A stretch of 64,000 bases of DNA from Halococcus hamelinensis 100A6 (GCF_000336675.1 NZ_AOMB01000020.1:44356-108355); one strand, 5' to 3'; shown: positions 17,980-25,573, counted from the first letter of the stretch. The notes: a model not told the origin generated them from the sequence alone. Numbers and translations are program-made.

Positions 17980-18819
17980 GTGAGCCACTCCCAACACCCG
18001 GTCGCGCTCCGCCTCGAGCGACAGGTCGGCGGCGCGGCCCGTCTCCTCGCGACCGTCCTCGCGCTCCCGCTCGTCGACGGGATCTTCCCCGCGCTCGTGC
18101 TCGCGGGCACGCTCACGACGGCCACGGGGATCCTCGAGGTCGGCTTGCTCGTCTTCGGCGGGAGCGCCACGGTCGCGGTCGTCCTCGCCGAGATGGAGGG
18201 CTCGCGCCGTGAACGAGCAAAGACCACGCTCGTCGTCGGGATTCCGGTCATCGCCCTCGCGGCGGTCGAGACCGCGCTCGCACCCACAATCGGGAGCCTG
18301 ATCGACCTCGCGGTCTTCGAGCGCTTCGCCGCGCTGGTGATCCTCGCGGTCGCGGCCAAGACCGCGAGCGCGCAGGTCGGCGAGTATCTCCCCCGACCGG
18401 CCGTGATCGTCGGCCTCGGCATGGTCGCGAGCGTCGACCCCGCGAACGCCCAGCTCGTGGTGACGCCCGACCTCGAACTCGTGGCCCGCGGCGCGCTCGC
18501 GGCGACCGTCGGGGTCGCCTTCGCGCTCTCGGTCGCCCTCGCCAGCCCGTGGCTCCACGACACCGTACACATCGACCGCTTCCGCTTCGGGAGCGCGGTC
18601 GCGCTCGGCGTGCTCGGCCTCTCGGTGCTCGGGCTCGTCCCCAGCGACGCGCCGCTCGCGCTCGCCGTGCTCGCGGTCACGACACTGCTCGCGTTCGACC
18701 CCGGTCGCAGCCGCGACGAGCCGGACGAGGACCCCTCGGACGACGACGCAGCGGCGGACCCGGCGGACCCGGCGGCGGACGATTCCGACGTCGGTCCCGA
18801 CCGCGCGCCGTGGCTGTAA
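17980..18819 (+). CDS. DUF5794 family membrane protein
   Basis: A protein of 279 residues starting at GTG 17980. It has about seven hydrophobic helices (residues 20-45, 50-70, 85-110, 120-140, 150-170, 175-195 and 205-235) and a highly acidic Asp/Pro-rich cytoplasmic or extracellular tail (about 240-279). The N-terminal segment HPVALRLERQVGG and overall length match the haloarchaeal DUF5794 family, whose function is unknown. A DUF5795 gene follows 32 bp downstream, the usual pairing in haloarchaea, so the two proteins probably work together. Confidence 0.78.
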   Translation: MSHSQHPVALRLERQVGGAARLLATVLALPLVDGIFPALVLAGTLTTATGILEVGLLVFGGSATVAVVLAEMEGSRRERAKTTLVVGIPVIALAAVETALAPTIGSLIDLAVFERFAALVILAVAAKTASAQVGEYLPRPAVIVGLGMVASVDPANAQLVVTPDLELVARGALAATVGVAFALSVALASPWLHDTVHIDRFRFGSAVALGVLGLSVLGLVPSDAPLALAVLAVTTLLAFDPGRSRDEPDEDPSDDDAAADPADPAADDSDVGPDRAPWL

Positions 18820-18851
18820 GGGTTTAGGGCCGCAGCCCCTCAGCCCTTCAC

Positions 18852-19079
18852 ATGGCCGAAAACCGCGTCGTGGAAGGACGGATGGTCACCCCCAAACGCC
18901 TCGCCGCCATCATCGAGGGCGACGACGTGATGGACGCCGAACCGATCGCGGACGCCGACCGGGACTGCCCCGAGTGCGGTAGCAACGTCCTCGAAGTCGG
19001 CTACATGCCCTCGGTGGCGGAGTTCGTCACCGGGCAGAAGTGCCAGGAATGCGAGTGGCACGACACCGACCGCGAGTAG
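18852..19079 (+). CDS. DUF5795 family zinc-ribbon protein
   Basis: A protein of 75 residues with an N-terminal helix-rich part. A probable zinc ribbon follows, with paired cysteines CPEC (near residue 39) and CQEC (near 66) separated by about 25 residues. It matches the small haloarchaeal family DUF5795, of unknown function. It lies directly downstream of the DUF5794 membrane protein gene and is probably co-transcribed with it. A role in nucleic-acid binding or as a metal-binding partner of the membrane protein is conceivable but unsupported. Confidence 0.8.
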   Translation: MAENRVVEGRMVTPKRLAAIIEGDDVMDAEPIADADRDCPECGSNVLEVGYMPSVAEFVTGQKCQECEWHDTDRE

Positions 19080-19127
19080 CCGGACTATCGACCTCTAGGC
19101 CGATATCGGACGCGAGTCCGAACGACC

Positions 19128-19280
19128 GTGCCGATCACCGAACGCGAGTGGGACGACGGTAAGTTCGACACCGACGAGGACGCCCCGCGAACGGATTCCG
19201 TCGGCGACCTACTACCGCCTCGATCGGGTCGAATGGCTTCCGACTGCGGCGGCCCCGGTCCGGTCCGGTTGGAACGGTCG
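19128..19280 (+). pseudogene. Possible remnant of a small gene
   Basis: A short start (GTG 19128, reading PITEREWDDGKFDTDED) resembles N-termini of small haloarchaeal proteins. After about 24 codons the frame turns into Pro/Arg/Gly-rich sequence that runs antisense into the GNAT gene. A second frame around 19204 reads ATYYRLDRVEWLP, which looks like the C-terminal end of a small winged-helix-type protein. This suggests a gene that lost its middle by deletion or frameshift. The evidence is only the look of these two fragments. Confidence 0.22.
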
Positions 19281-19682
19281 TCACTCCGAGGGGCGGTCCA
19301 TCCCGACGAGGGTGGGCGCACAGGTCTCGAACCCGAACCGTTCGTAGAATTCCGGCTCGCTCGCGATGAGGTTGACGTAGGCGGTGGGCGGCGCGTTGGC
19401 GTCGAGCCACGAGACGAGGCGCTCCATGACCCGCCGCCCGAGGCCGCGGCTCTGATGATCCGGGTCGACCGCGATATCGACGACCTGGAAGACGGTCGCG
19501 CCGTCGCCGACCACCCGGCCCATCCCCACGAGGTCGCCGTCCGCACGGACCGAGACCGCGACGCACTCGTTGCCGAGGCCCGTTTCGGCGGCCTCGATAG
19601 TCCGATCCCCCATCCCGGCGGCCCGTCGAAGCGCGACGAACTCGCGCGGCGTCGGCGGCTCCTCGGTGAGTTCGTAGTCCAT
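19281..19682 (-). CDS. GNAT family N-acetyltransferase
   Basis: A protein of 133 residues starting at ATG 19682; a longer frame exists upstream but lacks family sequence, and a TATA-like box sits 23-28 bp before this ATG. The acetyl-CoA binding motif A is clear: VVDIAVDPDHQSRGLGRRVM with the R/Q-x-x-G-x-G/A loop near residue 72-77. The C-terminal FYERFGFETC motif typical of GNAT strand-helix end is also present. The protein transfers an acetyl group to an amine of an unknown substrate. It is convergent with the DUF5795 region and adjacent to tRNA-Trp. Confidence 0.9.
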   Translation of the reverse strand: MDYELTEEPPTPREFVALRRAAGMGDRTIEAAETGLGNECVAVSVRADGDLVGMGRVVGDGATVFQVVDIAVDPDHQSRGLGRRVMERLVSWLDANAPPTAYVNLIASEPEFYERFGFETCAPTLVGMDRPSE

Positions 19683-19704
19683 GCCGTTCGCACGCCCGAA
19701 TCCC

Positions 19705-19710
19705 GTATAA
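19705..19710 (-). promoter_or_regulatory. TATA-like box for the GNAT gene
   Basis: Read on the minus strand this is TTATAC, 23-28 bp upstream of ATG 19682. The spacing supports a leaderless transcript and this start choice. Confidence 0.6.
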
Positions 19711-19797
19711 GCCGCACGTCGTGGGGCGATTTCGCGCGCTCGCCGTCCGGCGAGAGACCGAAATGGGTTTACCTGCGCCGGCATTGCCTTCGCCTGC

Positions 19798-19976
19798 GGG
19801 GTCGTGGCCAAGCCAGGCATGGCGACTGACTCCAGAGGCAACGCGCTCGGTGACGAAACTCCAGACTGATATACAGAGCGGGCGGCTGATCACCACCCGC
19901 CGTGACGACCCTCTGGAGGACCGAGGCGCACACCGGAGATATCAGTCGATCGGGGGTTCAAATCCCTCCGACCCCA
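19798..19976 (+). tRNA. tRNA-Trp (anticodon CCA) with a 105-nt intron
   Basis: The acceptor arm pairs GGGGTCG (19798-19804) with CGACCCC (19969-19975); A19976 is the discriminator and CCA is not encoded. The D arm (GCCA/TGGC), the anticodon stem ACTGA/TCAGT and the T arm with GGTTCAAATCC are all complete. The anticodon is CCA at 19832-19834. The intron (19836-19940) interrupts after position 37. A bulge-helix-bulge can be drawn: CTCC pairs with GGAG, with 3-nt bulges AGA and ATA, each cut after its second base. This is the known haloarchaeal tRNA-Trp arrangement. Confidence 0.97.
19836..19940 (+). ncRNA. tRNA-Trp intron acting as a box C/D methylation guide RNA
   Basis: C-like boxes TGACGA occur at 19851-19856 and 19903-19908. 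A D'-like CAGA lies at 19874-19877 and a D-like CCGA at 19921-19924. The guide at 19911-19918 (CTCTGGAG) pairs with the anticodon loop plus two intron bases, and the fifth base upstream of the D box (G19916) faces C34. The guide at 19864-19872 (GACTGATAT) pairs across the 3' splice site, and the fifth base upstream of D' (A19869) faces U39. This agrees with the known Haloferax volcanii intron that directs methylation of C34 and U39. Confidence 0.9.
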
Positions 19977-20070
19977 CTTCTTCGCGGCGAGCAATTCCGC
20001 GACCCATTCGCTTTCCGACTCGAATCATCACCGAAAACTCACCCCCAGCAGTGCCGTCGTTTCGCGAGCG

Positions 20071-20181
20071 TTACGGCCTATCGATACGACCGGTGTTGCT
20101 CTCCTCGGGCGTGTAGGCCAGCGAGAGCGCACGGCGGATCCGTCGGAAGGGGCGGGACTGGACTGAAACGGCGTCAGACAT
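20071..20181 (-). CDS. Possible small protein (36 aa)
   Basis: A short frame from ATG 20181 to TAA encodes 36 residues with a basic centre (RPFRRIRRALSLAY) followed by an acidic stretch (TPEESNTG). An A+T-rich tract on the minus strand (TTATTACGAATAATTAAC, about 20195-20212) just upstream could serve as promoter. Apart from this the tRNA-dinB gap holds no gene. The basic-amphipathic centre and clean promoter placement favour a real gene, but no family is recognised and chance cannot be excluded. Confidence 0.35.
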   Translation of the reverse strand: MSDAVSVQSRPFRRIRRALSLAYTPEESNTGRIDRP

Positions 20182-20309
20182 AGTTCAACGTAGTTAATTA
20201 TTCGTAATAAGTTTTGTGTCGGTGACTCCCACGGAGGGGGACCGTTCCGAGCAGTGACATACGGAACGAGGGTGCCAAAGCTCATGGTGTCGAGCGGCGT
20301 CGGTTCGGT

Positions 20310-21605
20310 ATGGCCGAGCGCGGGGAGGCGCGCCTGCCGGGCGTCGCCGACGGTGATGCCTCGATCGTCTTCCACGTCGATATGGACTGTTTCTACGCTG
20401 CCTGCGAGCGCCGCCGCGAGCCCGCACTCGACGGGAAACCTGTCGTGGTCGGGATGGGCTACGAGGACGGCGAGACCCACGGTGCGGTCGCCACCGCGAG
20501 CTACGAGGCCCGATCCCACGGGGTCGAGAGCGCCCAGCCCATCTCGACCGCGCTCGAACGCCTCCCGCGCTCCGTGGAATCGGCCGACCCGGACGAGGTC
20601 GTCGGCCACTACCGACCGGTCGACATGGACTACTACCAGTCGGTGAGCGAGGAAGTCAGGGGGATCCTCCACGACTGCGCCGACGTCGTCCGGGAGGTGA
20701 GCATCGACGAGGCGGCCCTCGACGTCACCGAACGGACCTCGTGGCAGCGCGTCGACGGGCGGGCGCTCGCGACGGGTTACGCCCGGCACGTCAAACAGCG
20801 GATCCAGCGGGAGGTCGGGGTGGTCGCGAGCGTCGGCGTCGCGCCGAACATGAGCGCGGCGAAGGTCGCCGCCGACCACGAGAAACCCGATGGGCTCGTG
20901 CCGATTCCCCCGGGTGAGGTCGCGGACTTCCTCGCGCCGCTCGACGTCGAGACGGTCTACGGCGTGGGACCGGTGACGGCGCGCGAACTCCACGACATGG
21001 GGATCGAGACCGCGGGCGACCTCGCGGCGACACCACTCCGAAAACTCGACGCGGAGTTCGGCGAGCGCGGTCGGGAGATACGGCGGTTCGCCCGCGGCGA
21101 CGACACGCGGTCGGTGACGCCGGTCGGCCGGCCGAAGAGCCTCTCGCGCGAGTCGGCGTTCACCGAGGCCACCGACGGGGTGGAGGCGAAACGCGAGCGG
21201 GTGCGGCGGCTCGCGGCCGCCGTCGCCGAGCGCGCCGAGCGCGAGAACGCGCTCTATCGCACTATCGGGATCAAGGTCGTGACGCCGCCGTTCGACGTCA
21301 ACACCCGGGCGCGCTCGCTGCCCGGCCCCGTGGCGGACGCCGACCTCGTTCGTGAGGTCGCGCTCGACCTTCTCGGCGAGTTCCGCGAGGCCGAAGTCAG
21401 GAAAGTGGGGGTTCGGGTCTCGAACCTCTCGTTCGAATCCGGTGAGCAGGCGAGCCTCGACGGGTTCGAAGCCCAGGGGACGGACCGCGGTCGCGCCGAC
21501 GGTGGCGTCGACCGCGACCCCGCTACGGATCCCGAAGCCACGACCGGGACGCGAGCACGCCGCGACGGCCAGACGGAGTTCGGCGATTTCGTGCGGGATG
21601 AGTAG
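20310..21605 (+). CDS. dinB: DNA polymerase IV (Y-family translesion polymerase)
   Basis: A protein of 431 residues. The palm begins with the catalytic motif FHVDMDCFYAACE near residue 21, and the second metal motif is REVSIDEAALD near 130. A helix-hairpin-helix thumb (VYGVGPVTARELHDMGI near 215) and a little-finger domain (about 250-370) follow. Two candidate PCNA-binding motifs lie at the C-terminus: QASLDGF near 378 and QTEFGDF near 421. The enzyme bypasses DNA lesions with low fidelity. The linker between the two motifs is acidic and disordered. It is monocistronic by spacing. Confidence 0.95.
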   Translation: MAERGEARLPGVADGDASIVFHVDMDCFYAACERRREPALDGKPVVVGMGYEDGETHGAVATASYEARSHGVESAQPISTALERLPRSVESADPDEVVGHYRPVDMDYYQSVSEEVRGILHDCADVVREVSIDEAALDVTERTSWQRVDGRALATGYARHVKQRIQREVGVVASVGVAPNMSAAKVAADHEKPDGLVPIPPGEVADFLAPLDVETVYGVGPVTARELHDMGIETAGDLAATPLRKLDAEFGERGREIRRFARGDDTRSVTPVGRPKSLSRESAFTEATDGVEAKRERVRRLAAAVAERAERENALYRTIGIKVVTPPFDVNTRARSLPGPVADADLVREVALDLLGEFREAEVRKVGVRVSNLSFESGEQASLDGFEAQGTDRGRADGGVDRDPATDPEATTGTRARRDGQTEFGDFVRDE

Positions 21606-21635
21606 CTACAAACCCTCCCGACCGTTGTAGCCGAC

Positions 21636-22193
21636 ATGGCGTTTCGAACCCGCGACCACGTTCCGGCGGTGACGGGCGTTCTCTCGGTGATATCGCTCGC
21701 CCTGGTCTTCGGGGCGGTCCTCGGCGTGTTCGAGACCGTCGCCCCGACCGCGCCCGAGGCGGTCATCGACGCGATTCCACACGTGAACGCCGTCCTCAGC
21801 GCGGTCGCCATCGGCACCATCGTCGTCGGCTGGCGCGCGATCCGGCGCGGCGCAGTCGACCGACACCGACGATCGATGCTGGTCACGGTCGGGCTGTTCG
21901 TCGCGTTCCTCGTGCTCTACCTCTATCGAGTCTCGCTCGTCGGCCCGTCGCCGTTCCCCGGCCCCGACTCGGTGTACCAGTTCGTCTACCTCCCGGTGCT
22001 CGGGATCCACATCCTGCTCGCCATCGTCTGTATCCCGCTGCTCTACTACGTCCTCCTGCTCGCGCTGACCCACGAGGTGGCCGAACTCCCGGCGACGAAC
22101 CACCCCCGCGTGGGTCGCGTCGCCGCCTCGCTCTGGCTGGTCTCGTTCACGCTCGGGATCGTGGTCTACCTGCTCCTCTACGCCGTCTACTGA
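21636..22193 (+). CDS. DUF420 family membrane protein
   Basis: A protein of 185 residues with five hydrophobic helices. It carries conserved histidines of the DUF420 family in IPHVNAVLS (near residue 46), VDRHRRSM (near 76), GIHILLA (near 128) and TNHPRVGR (near 158). DUF420 proteins are thought to assist heme-copper oxidase assembly or function in bacteria (CtaM-like), but no oxidase gene is near here. It starts 30 bp after dinB and may be read through from it. Confidence 0.85.
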   Translation: MAFRTRDHVPAVTGVLSVISLALVFGAVLGVFETVAPTAPEAVIDAIPHVNAVLSAVAIGTIVVGWRAIRRGAVDRHRRSMLVTVGLFVAFLVLYLYRVSLVGPSPFPGPDSVYQFVYLPVLGIHILLAIVCIPLLYYVLLLALTHEVAELPATNHPRVGRVAASLWLVSFTLGIVVYLLLYAVY

Positions 22194-22266
22194 CGGTCTC
22201 GACCCCGAACGCCGATTGGGGGCCCGAGAGCGCCACCGTTTAGCGCTCGGCGGGTGGAGGGGCGGT

Positions 22267-22815
22267 ATGAACGACCCCGCGGACTCGGCCCACGACTGGC
22301 GCGTCATCGAGTCGGTCGCCGAGTACGAGACGGGCTGGTACACCGGGGGCTACGACCTGGTCGAACAGCCCGACGGCAGCGAGAAGAAGTACTACTGGGC
22401 CGAGCTCCCGGCGGCGGTCGTGGTGGTGGCGCTCGCCGACGACGAACTGGTGATGGTCGACCAGTACCGGCCCGCGATCGGCGAGCAGTGTCTCGAACTC
22501 CCCGCCGGCATCGTCGAGGACGGCGAATCCGCGACGACGGCCGGCGCGCGCGAACTCCGCGAGGAGACGGGCTACGAGCCCTCGGGTGTCTCGCTGCTCG
22601 AGGATTACTGGGTCGCCACCGGCGTGCTCCGCCACCGCCGCGCGGTGGTGTTCGCCGAGGGGCTCACGCCGACCGACCGCGACCTCGACGAGAACGAGTT
22701 CCTGACCGTGACGTCGCTTCCGGTCGCGGAGGCGCTCGACGTCGCCCGAACCGAACCCGCGAACGACGCCACGATCGAGGGGCTGTTGCTGGCGAGCGAG
22801 GAGGGGCTGCTGTAA
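22267..22815 (+). CDS. Nudix hydrolase (ADP-ribose pyrophosphatase-like)
   Basis: A protein of 182 residues. ATG 22267 is the natural start, with the longer frame upstream lacking family sequence. The Nudix box is complete: G-x5-E-x7-R-E-L-x-E-E-x-G around residues 79-101, with the helix REL-REETGY coordinating Mg. The preceding strand [18 protein letters not shown] is the pattern of the ADP-sugar pyrophosphatase group. It would hydrolyse ADP-ribose or a related nucleoside diphosphate derivative. It is the last G+C-rich gene before the A+T-rich insert. Confidence 0.9.
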   Translation: MNDPADSAHDWRVIESVAEYETGWYTGGYDLVEQPDGSEKKYYWAELPAAVVVVALADDELVMVDQYRPAIGEQCLELPAGIVEDGESATTAGARELREETGYEPSGVSLLEDYWVATGVLRHRRAVVFAEGLTPTDRDLDENEFLTVTSLPVAEALDVARTEPANDATIEGLLLASEEGLL

Positions 22816-22986
22816 CGCGCGAGGACGGTTCCACCCCGTCTAAAGCGGTAGCATGAACGACTTCTAATGGCCGACAACGCTTATCACTCCGACGAGGTCC
22901 GCAAGGTATTGCCTGCTTATCCAAACTATGTGAGATAGTGAACGCTGATAATCCAGGGTATCGCGGGTATCACCCGGCCCCTTCAA

Positions 22987-22995
22987 CTTAATATG
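22987..22995 (+). promoter_or_regulatory. TATA-like box for the HEPN gene
   Basis: CTTAATATG lies 25-33 bp upstream of ATG 23020, the right distance for a leaderless haloarchaeal transcript. It supports that start codon. Confidence 0.55.
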
Positions 22996-23019
22996 CGTCT
23001 CTTTGTTAATCTTATGTGA

Positions 23020-24345
23020 ATGGAACTCTACGAGATGGTTCAACTCGCGGTTGAGCAAATTGACACTGCTGACCAGAATCGTTTTGTTGACGGTCCTGAC
23101 GCAAATCTCAATATCATTATCGACGCTATCATAGAGGAAGTCACAGAAGACCATGATGACTTTAACATATCGCATGAAGGATTGCGGTCTCGTGTTCGCG
23201 GTATTCTCTCAGAAATTGACGAATCGAACCAAAATCCAGTTTCATCGTTTCATGAGAACTTCGAAACGATGCTGGGAAATATCGAATCCGATCAGTCCGA
23301 CATCACAGTCTACTTCCCCGTGAATTTTATGTACCGTGAAGGGAGTGTTTTTTCACTTCCGACAACGACATTCAATGTGACATTTGAGAAAGTATCAGAC
23401 GAAGAATGGGATCAATACGTAGAATATACTGATGAAGACTCGTTTTATCAGAATTTTGTAGAGGATCTTCCTATCCGTCCACCTCATACAAGTCCTTTCA
23501 GCACACAGCAGTTCTGGAAATCGACGATTTCTGCCGTTGATGAGCAGTTTGCAGTCGATACTGTCAGTAGTGCTTTATCTATTCTGCTTGGGAAAATCAC
23601 ATTAGCTTCAAATCTTCAGCAGCTCACAGCGACGATCAATTCGTCCTCTTGGAATCAAGGTCAAGCTCTCTTGAGGGAGCCTCTTGGTTACTTCACAATG
23701 GTTGGCGGGGTTCCAAGTGGTGTGTTTTCTGACGGAGACTATGATCCTCGGGAAGCGTATCGGCTTGGTCCAGGGCGTCGTAGTCGATTCAACGATGTGT
23801 ACCTTGACTTACCTGACTTCAATTCACCAAATAGCGAAATTGAGACACATTTGATGACAGGCTTCTCGGCTTTCTTTTCGGCTATGACCGAACCCAGCAA
23901 TAATCAGGCACTGTTGAACTACTGGCGGTGCCTAGAGGCGATCACTTTCACTGCTGACCAGAATTATGCCTCTGATGAGGCTCTCTGGCGCGCTCAATCC
24001 GTTGCTTGGTCAGAACCACACGAAATAGCAGATGTAACCATTGAAAGACTATCTAAAAAGAGAAATCGCTTAGTCCATCGTGGAGGACCAGTGAGTGTTG
24101 AGGAGAATGATCTGATTATTCTCAAGCGATTCGCGGAAGGCGCGCTCATATTTGTTGTTGAGCGAAAAGACGAACTTCCGCTCGAAGATTTGAACTTTAT
24201 ATTTGAGTACGCTAGTAAGACGGAGGATAGCCTCTCTCAAGCCAAGTCTTACCGCGAGGGAGAGATTCAGAATTCCGCCTCAAAGATCGAGAAATGGGAA
24301 CACGAGATCACACTCATAAATAACATTATCAACCGAGATGTATAG
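23020..24345 (+). CDS. HEPN-domain protein, ApeA-like candidate defence RNase
   Basis: A protein of 441 residues in the A+T-rich insert. The first 280 or so residues form a beta-rich region without recognised motifs. The C-terminal part (about 285-400) is helical and reads like an Apea-type HEPN domain: NYWRCLEAITF near residue 307 and then KRNRLVHRG near 350. The latter contains the HEPN catalytic pattern R-N-x3-H. HEPN proteins of this type (for example bacterial ApeA) cut RNA during phage infection and abort growth, with the N-terminal region probably sensing the trigger. The last 40 residues form a charged helix. The assignment rests on motif reading only. No toxin-antitoxin partner such as MNT is adjacent. 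Confidence 0.6.
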   Translation: MELYEMVQLAVEQIDTADQNRFVDGPDANLNIIIDAIIEEVTEDHDDFNISHEGLRSRVRGILSEIDESNQNPVSSFHENFETMLGNIESDQSDITVYFPVNFMYREGSVFSLPTTTFNVTFEKVSDEEWDQYVEYTDEDSFYQNFVEDLPIRPPHTSPFSTQQFWKSTISAVDEQFAVDTVSSALSILLGKITLASNLQQLTATINSSSWNQGQALLREPLGYFTMVGGVPSGVFSDGDYDPREAYRLGPGRRSRFNDVYLDLPDFNSPNSEIETHLMTGFSAFFSAMTEPSNNQALLNYWRCLEAITFTADQNYASDEALWRAQSVAWSEPHEIADVTIERLSKKRNRLVHRGGPVSVEENDLIILKRFAEGALIFVVERKDELPLEDLNFIFEYASKTEDSLSQAKSYREGEIQNSASKIEKWEHEITLINNIINRDV

Positions 24346-24354
24346 GGAAAAATG

Positions 24355-24361
24355 TTTTTTT
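24355..24361 (+). terminator. Poly-T terminator after the HEPN gene
   Basis: A run of seven T residues begins ten bases after the stop codon of the HEPN gene, consistent with an archaeal U-tract terminator. Such runs are rare in this G+C-rich window. Confidence 0.5.
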
Positions 24362-24440
24362 ACCCTCTAAAGGAGGATATGTACCCCTACTTGCTCGCCC
24401 CATTATCCGGGCAATTACACTACATCTACGTAGTATTCGG

Positions 24441-24447
24441 CTATATA
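24441..24447 (+). promoter_or_regulatory. TATA-like box upstream of the DUF3892 gene
   Basis: CTATATA lies about 75 bp before ATG 24520. If used it gives an mRNA with a leader of about 45 nt that contains the palindrome at 24482-24499. Confidence 0.4.
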
Positions 24448-24481
24448 GAATAATAACATCCTCACACCAAATGACTAGAAG

Positions 24482-24499
24482 AAACAATTACAATTGTTT
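24482..24499. promoter_or_regulatory. Perfect 8-bp inverted repeat, possible operator
   Basis: AAACAATT-AC-AATTGTTT is a perfect palindrome with a two-base spacer, 20-37 bp upstream of the DUF3892 start. It could be a repressor site or an RNA hairpin in the leader. No regulator gene in the insert is evident. Confidence 0.4.
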
Positions 24500-24519
24500 G
24501 GCAAGTACTGTTTACTGCG

Positions 24520-24798
24520 ATGGCATATCAATTGAAATGCGTCAACACGGAAGGCAGCGATCCCGATGACTGCACAGAGATCACGACGATAGGAATTCCA
24601 GCACAAGGGGGTGGGACTAACACCTATACGCCGGAACGGATTCACGACAGGATCAAAAACGGCGAGGTGTTCTATGTGAAACACAACGGCAGTAGGACTG
24701 ATGTAGACGCTGTCACGGAATCAGATGGGACAAAATACGTCCGGACGGCAGCGAACGATACGAAGGACGACAATCTTCTGAAGCAGGACAGTTGCTAA
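24520..24798 (+). CDS. DUF3892 domain protein
   Basis: A protein of 92 residues. The sequence has the DUF3892 layout: an N-terminal strand (YQLKCVNTEG), an I-x-x-I-G-I strand, an amphipathic helix RIHDRIKNGEVFYV and a final strand near GTKYVRTAANDT. DUF3892 proteins are small and of unknown function, often found in variable genome regions. It shares the A+T-rich composition of the HEPN gene upstream, with 174 bp between them, a poly-T terminator and a probable separate promoter. Nothing shows that the two proteins interact. Confidence 0.65.
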   Translation: MAYQLKCVNTEGSDPDDCTEITTIGIPAQGGGTNTYTPERIHDRIKNGEVFYVKHNGSRTDVDAVTESDGTKYVRTAANDTKDDNLLKQDSC

Positions 24799-24877
24799 CA
24801 GAGATGTCGTCCATTCAAACCATTCCCGGCTAATGCTGCCGAGAAGTACATAGGGGACGAGACGAAAGGCCCGCCAG

Positions 24878-25105
24878 ATGAAACCCTCTCCCGCGATAGT
24901 CGGCATAGCGACCGTCGTCGTGATCGCCGTCGCCGTCACGAACGTAGAGCTGGCCGCTTCGCTCCACGTGGCGGCCGGTGTGGAGGCCACCGTCCTGCAG
25001 CTCGACTGGCTGAACGGCCTCATCCGCAGCATCGACAACACCCTCGAAAACATCCTCGACCTGGTGCGAACCTTCCGGGCGCTGTTCGGCGGCGGTGGCG
25101 ACTGA
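24878..25105 (+). CDS. Small exported or membrane protein (75 aa)
   Basis: A protein of 75 residues with a hydrophobic N-terminal helix (residues 5-30) and an amphipathic helix (about 40-68, with LNGLIRSIDNTLENILDLVR). It ends in Gly-Gly-Gly-Gly-Asp. It lies just past the A+T-rich insert and has normal G+C-rich codon use. No family is recognised. The pattern fits a small membrane-anchored or secreted peptide. Confidence 0.5.
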   Translation: MKPSPAIVGIATVVVIAVAVTNVELAASLHVAAGVEATVLQLDWLNGLIRSIDNTLENILDLVRTFRALFGGGGD

Positions 25106-25189
25106 GTCCGGTAACTCGACGGAGCGGTTGACAGGAACAGCTCCGGCACCGAACACCGGGTTTATTCACACGAGACCGCTAGTCGGGAC

Positions 25190-25573
25190 GTGAACGCCGA
25201 CGACGACGAGATCACGCCCGCGGAGCTCGACGACCTGCTCGGAACCGACGACGAGGTTCGCGTCGTCGACATCCGTTCCCCGAGCGCGTTCGACCGCGGC
25301 CACATCCCGGACAGCGAGAACGTGCCGTTCGACCAGATCCCGCGGCGGGCCGAGGAGTTCGCCGACGCCGAGCGCGTCGTGACCGTCTGCCCGAAGGGGA
25401 TCTCCAGCCGCCAGGCGATGCAGTTGCTCCGATCCTCGGAAGCCGTCGATGGCGAAGTCGAGAGCCTCGCCGGCGGCCTCACCGCGTGGCACGACGAGCG
25501 CTCGCTCGAAGCCACCGAAACGAGCGACGGGACGGCCAGCGACGAGACGACGACCAGCGACGCCCCGTTCTAG
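25190..25573 (+). CDS. Rhodanese-like domain protein
   Basis: A protein of 127 residues starting at GTG 25190. A single rhodanese domain covers residues 8-103: VVDIRSPSAFDRGHIPDSENVPF near 30-52, and the active-site loop CPKGISSR near 75-82 with the persulfide-forming cysteine. The last 24 residues are a Thr/Ser/Asp-rich tail. It would carry or transfer sulfane sulfur in the cytoplasm. Its end overlaps the end of the broken Mut7-C gene on the other strand. Confidence 0.9.
   Translation: MNADDDEITPAELDDLLGTDDEVRVVDIRSPSAFDRGHIPDSENVPFDQIPRRAEEFADAERVVTVCPKGISSRQAMQLLRSSEAVDGEVESLAGGLTAWHDERSLEATETSDGTASDETTTSDAPF

Larger units (their letters stand above)
22820..24850. mobile_element. A+T-rich inserted segment (genomic island)
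   Basis: Base composition drops sharply from the G+C-rich surroundings to a visibly much more A+T-rich stretch at about 22870 and recovers near 24850. Codon choice in both genes inside (many AAT, ATT, TTT and GAA codons) is unlike the chromosome. No integrase, transposase, terminal inverted repeat or target-site duplication was found, so only the compositional limits are given. It carries a HEPN-domain gene and a DUF3892 gene, and is inferred to be horizontally acquired. Confidence 0.65.

Noticed and set aside
17363..17983. Open frame of 206 codons on the plus strand in the long spacer
   Set aside because: The translation is Pro/Arg/Ser/His-rich, overlaps repeat R1, and similar peptides appear from the other repeat copies. 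It reflects the repeat, not a protein.
22867..22938. 23-codon frame at the left edge of the A+T-rich island (MADNAYHSDEV...)
   Set aside because: It is too short, without a promoter or homologue. At most it is the truncated start of a gene cut by the insertion, but nothing supports that.
22820..24850. Integrase, transposase or att sites bordering the A+T-rich segment
   Set aside because: Both edges were read for tRNA fragments, direct repeats and inverted repeats; none longer than chance was found.
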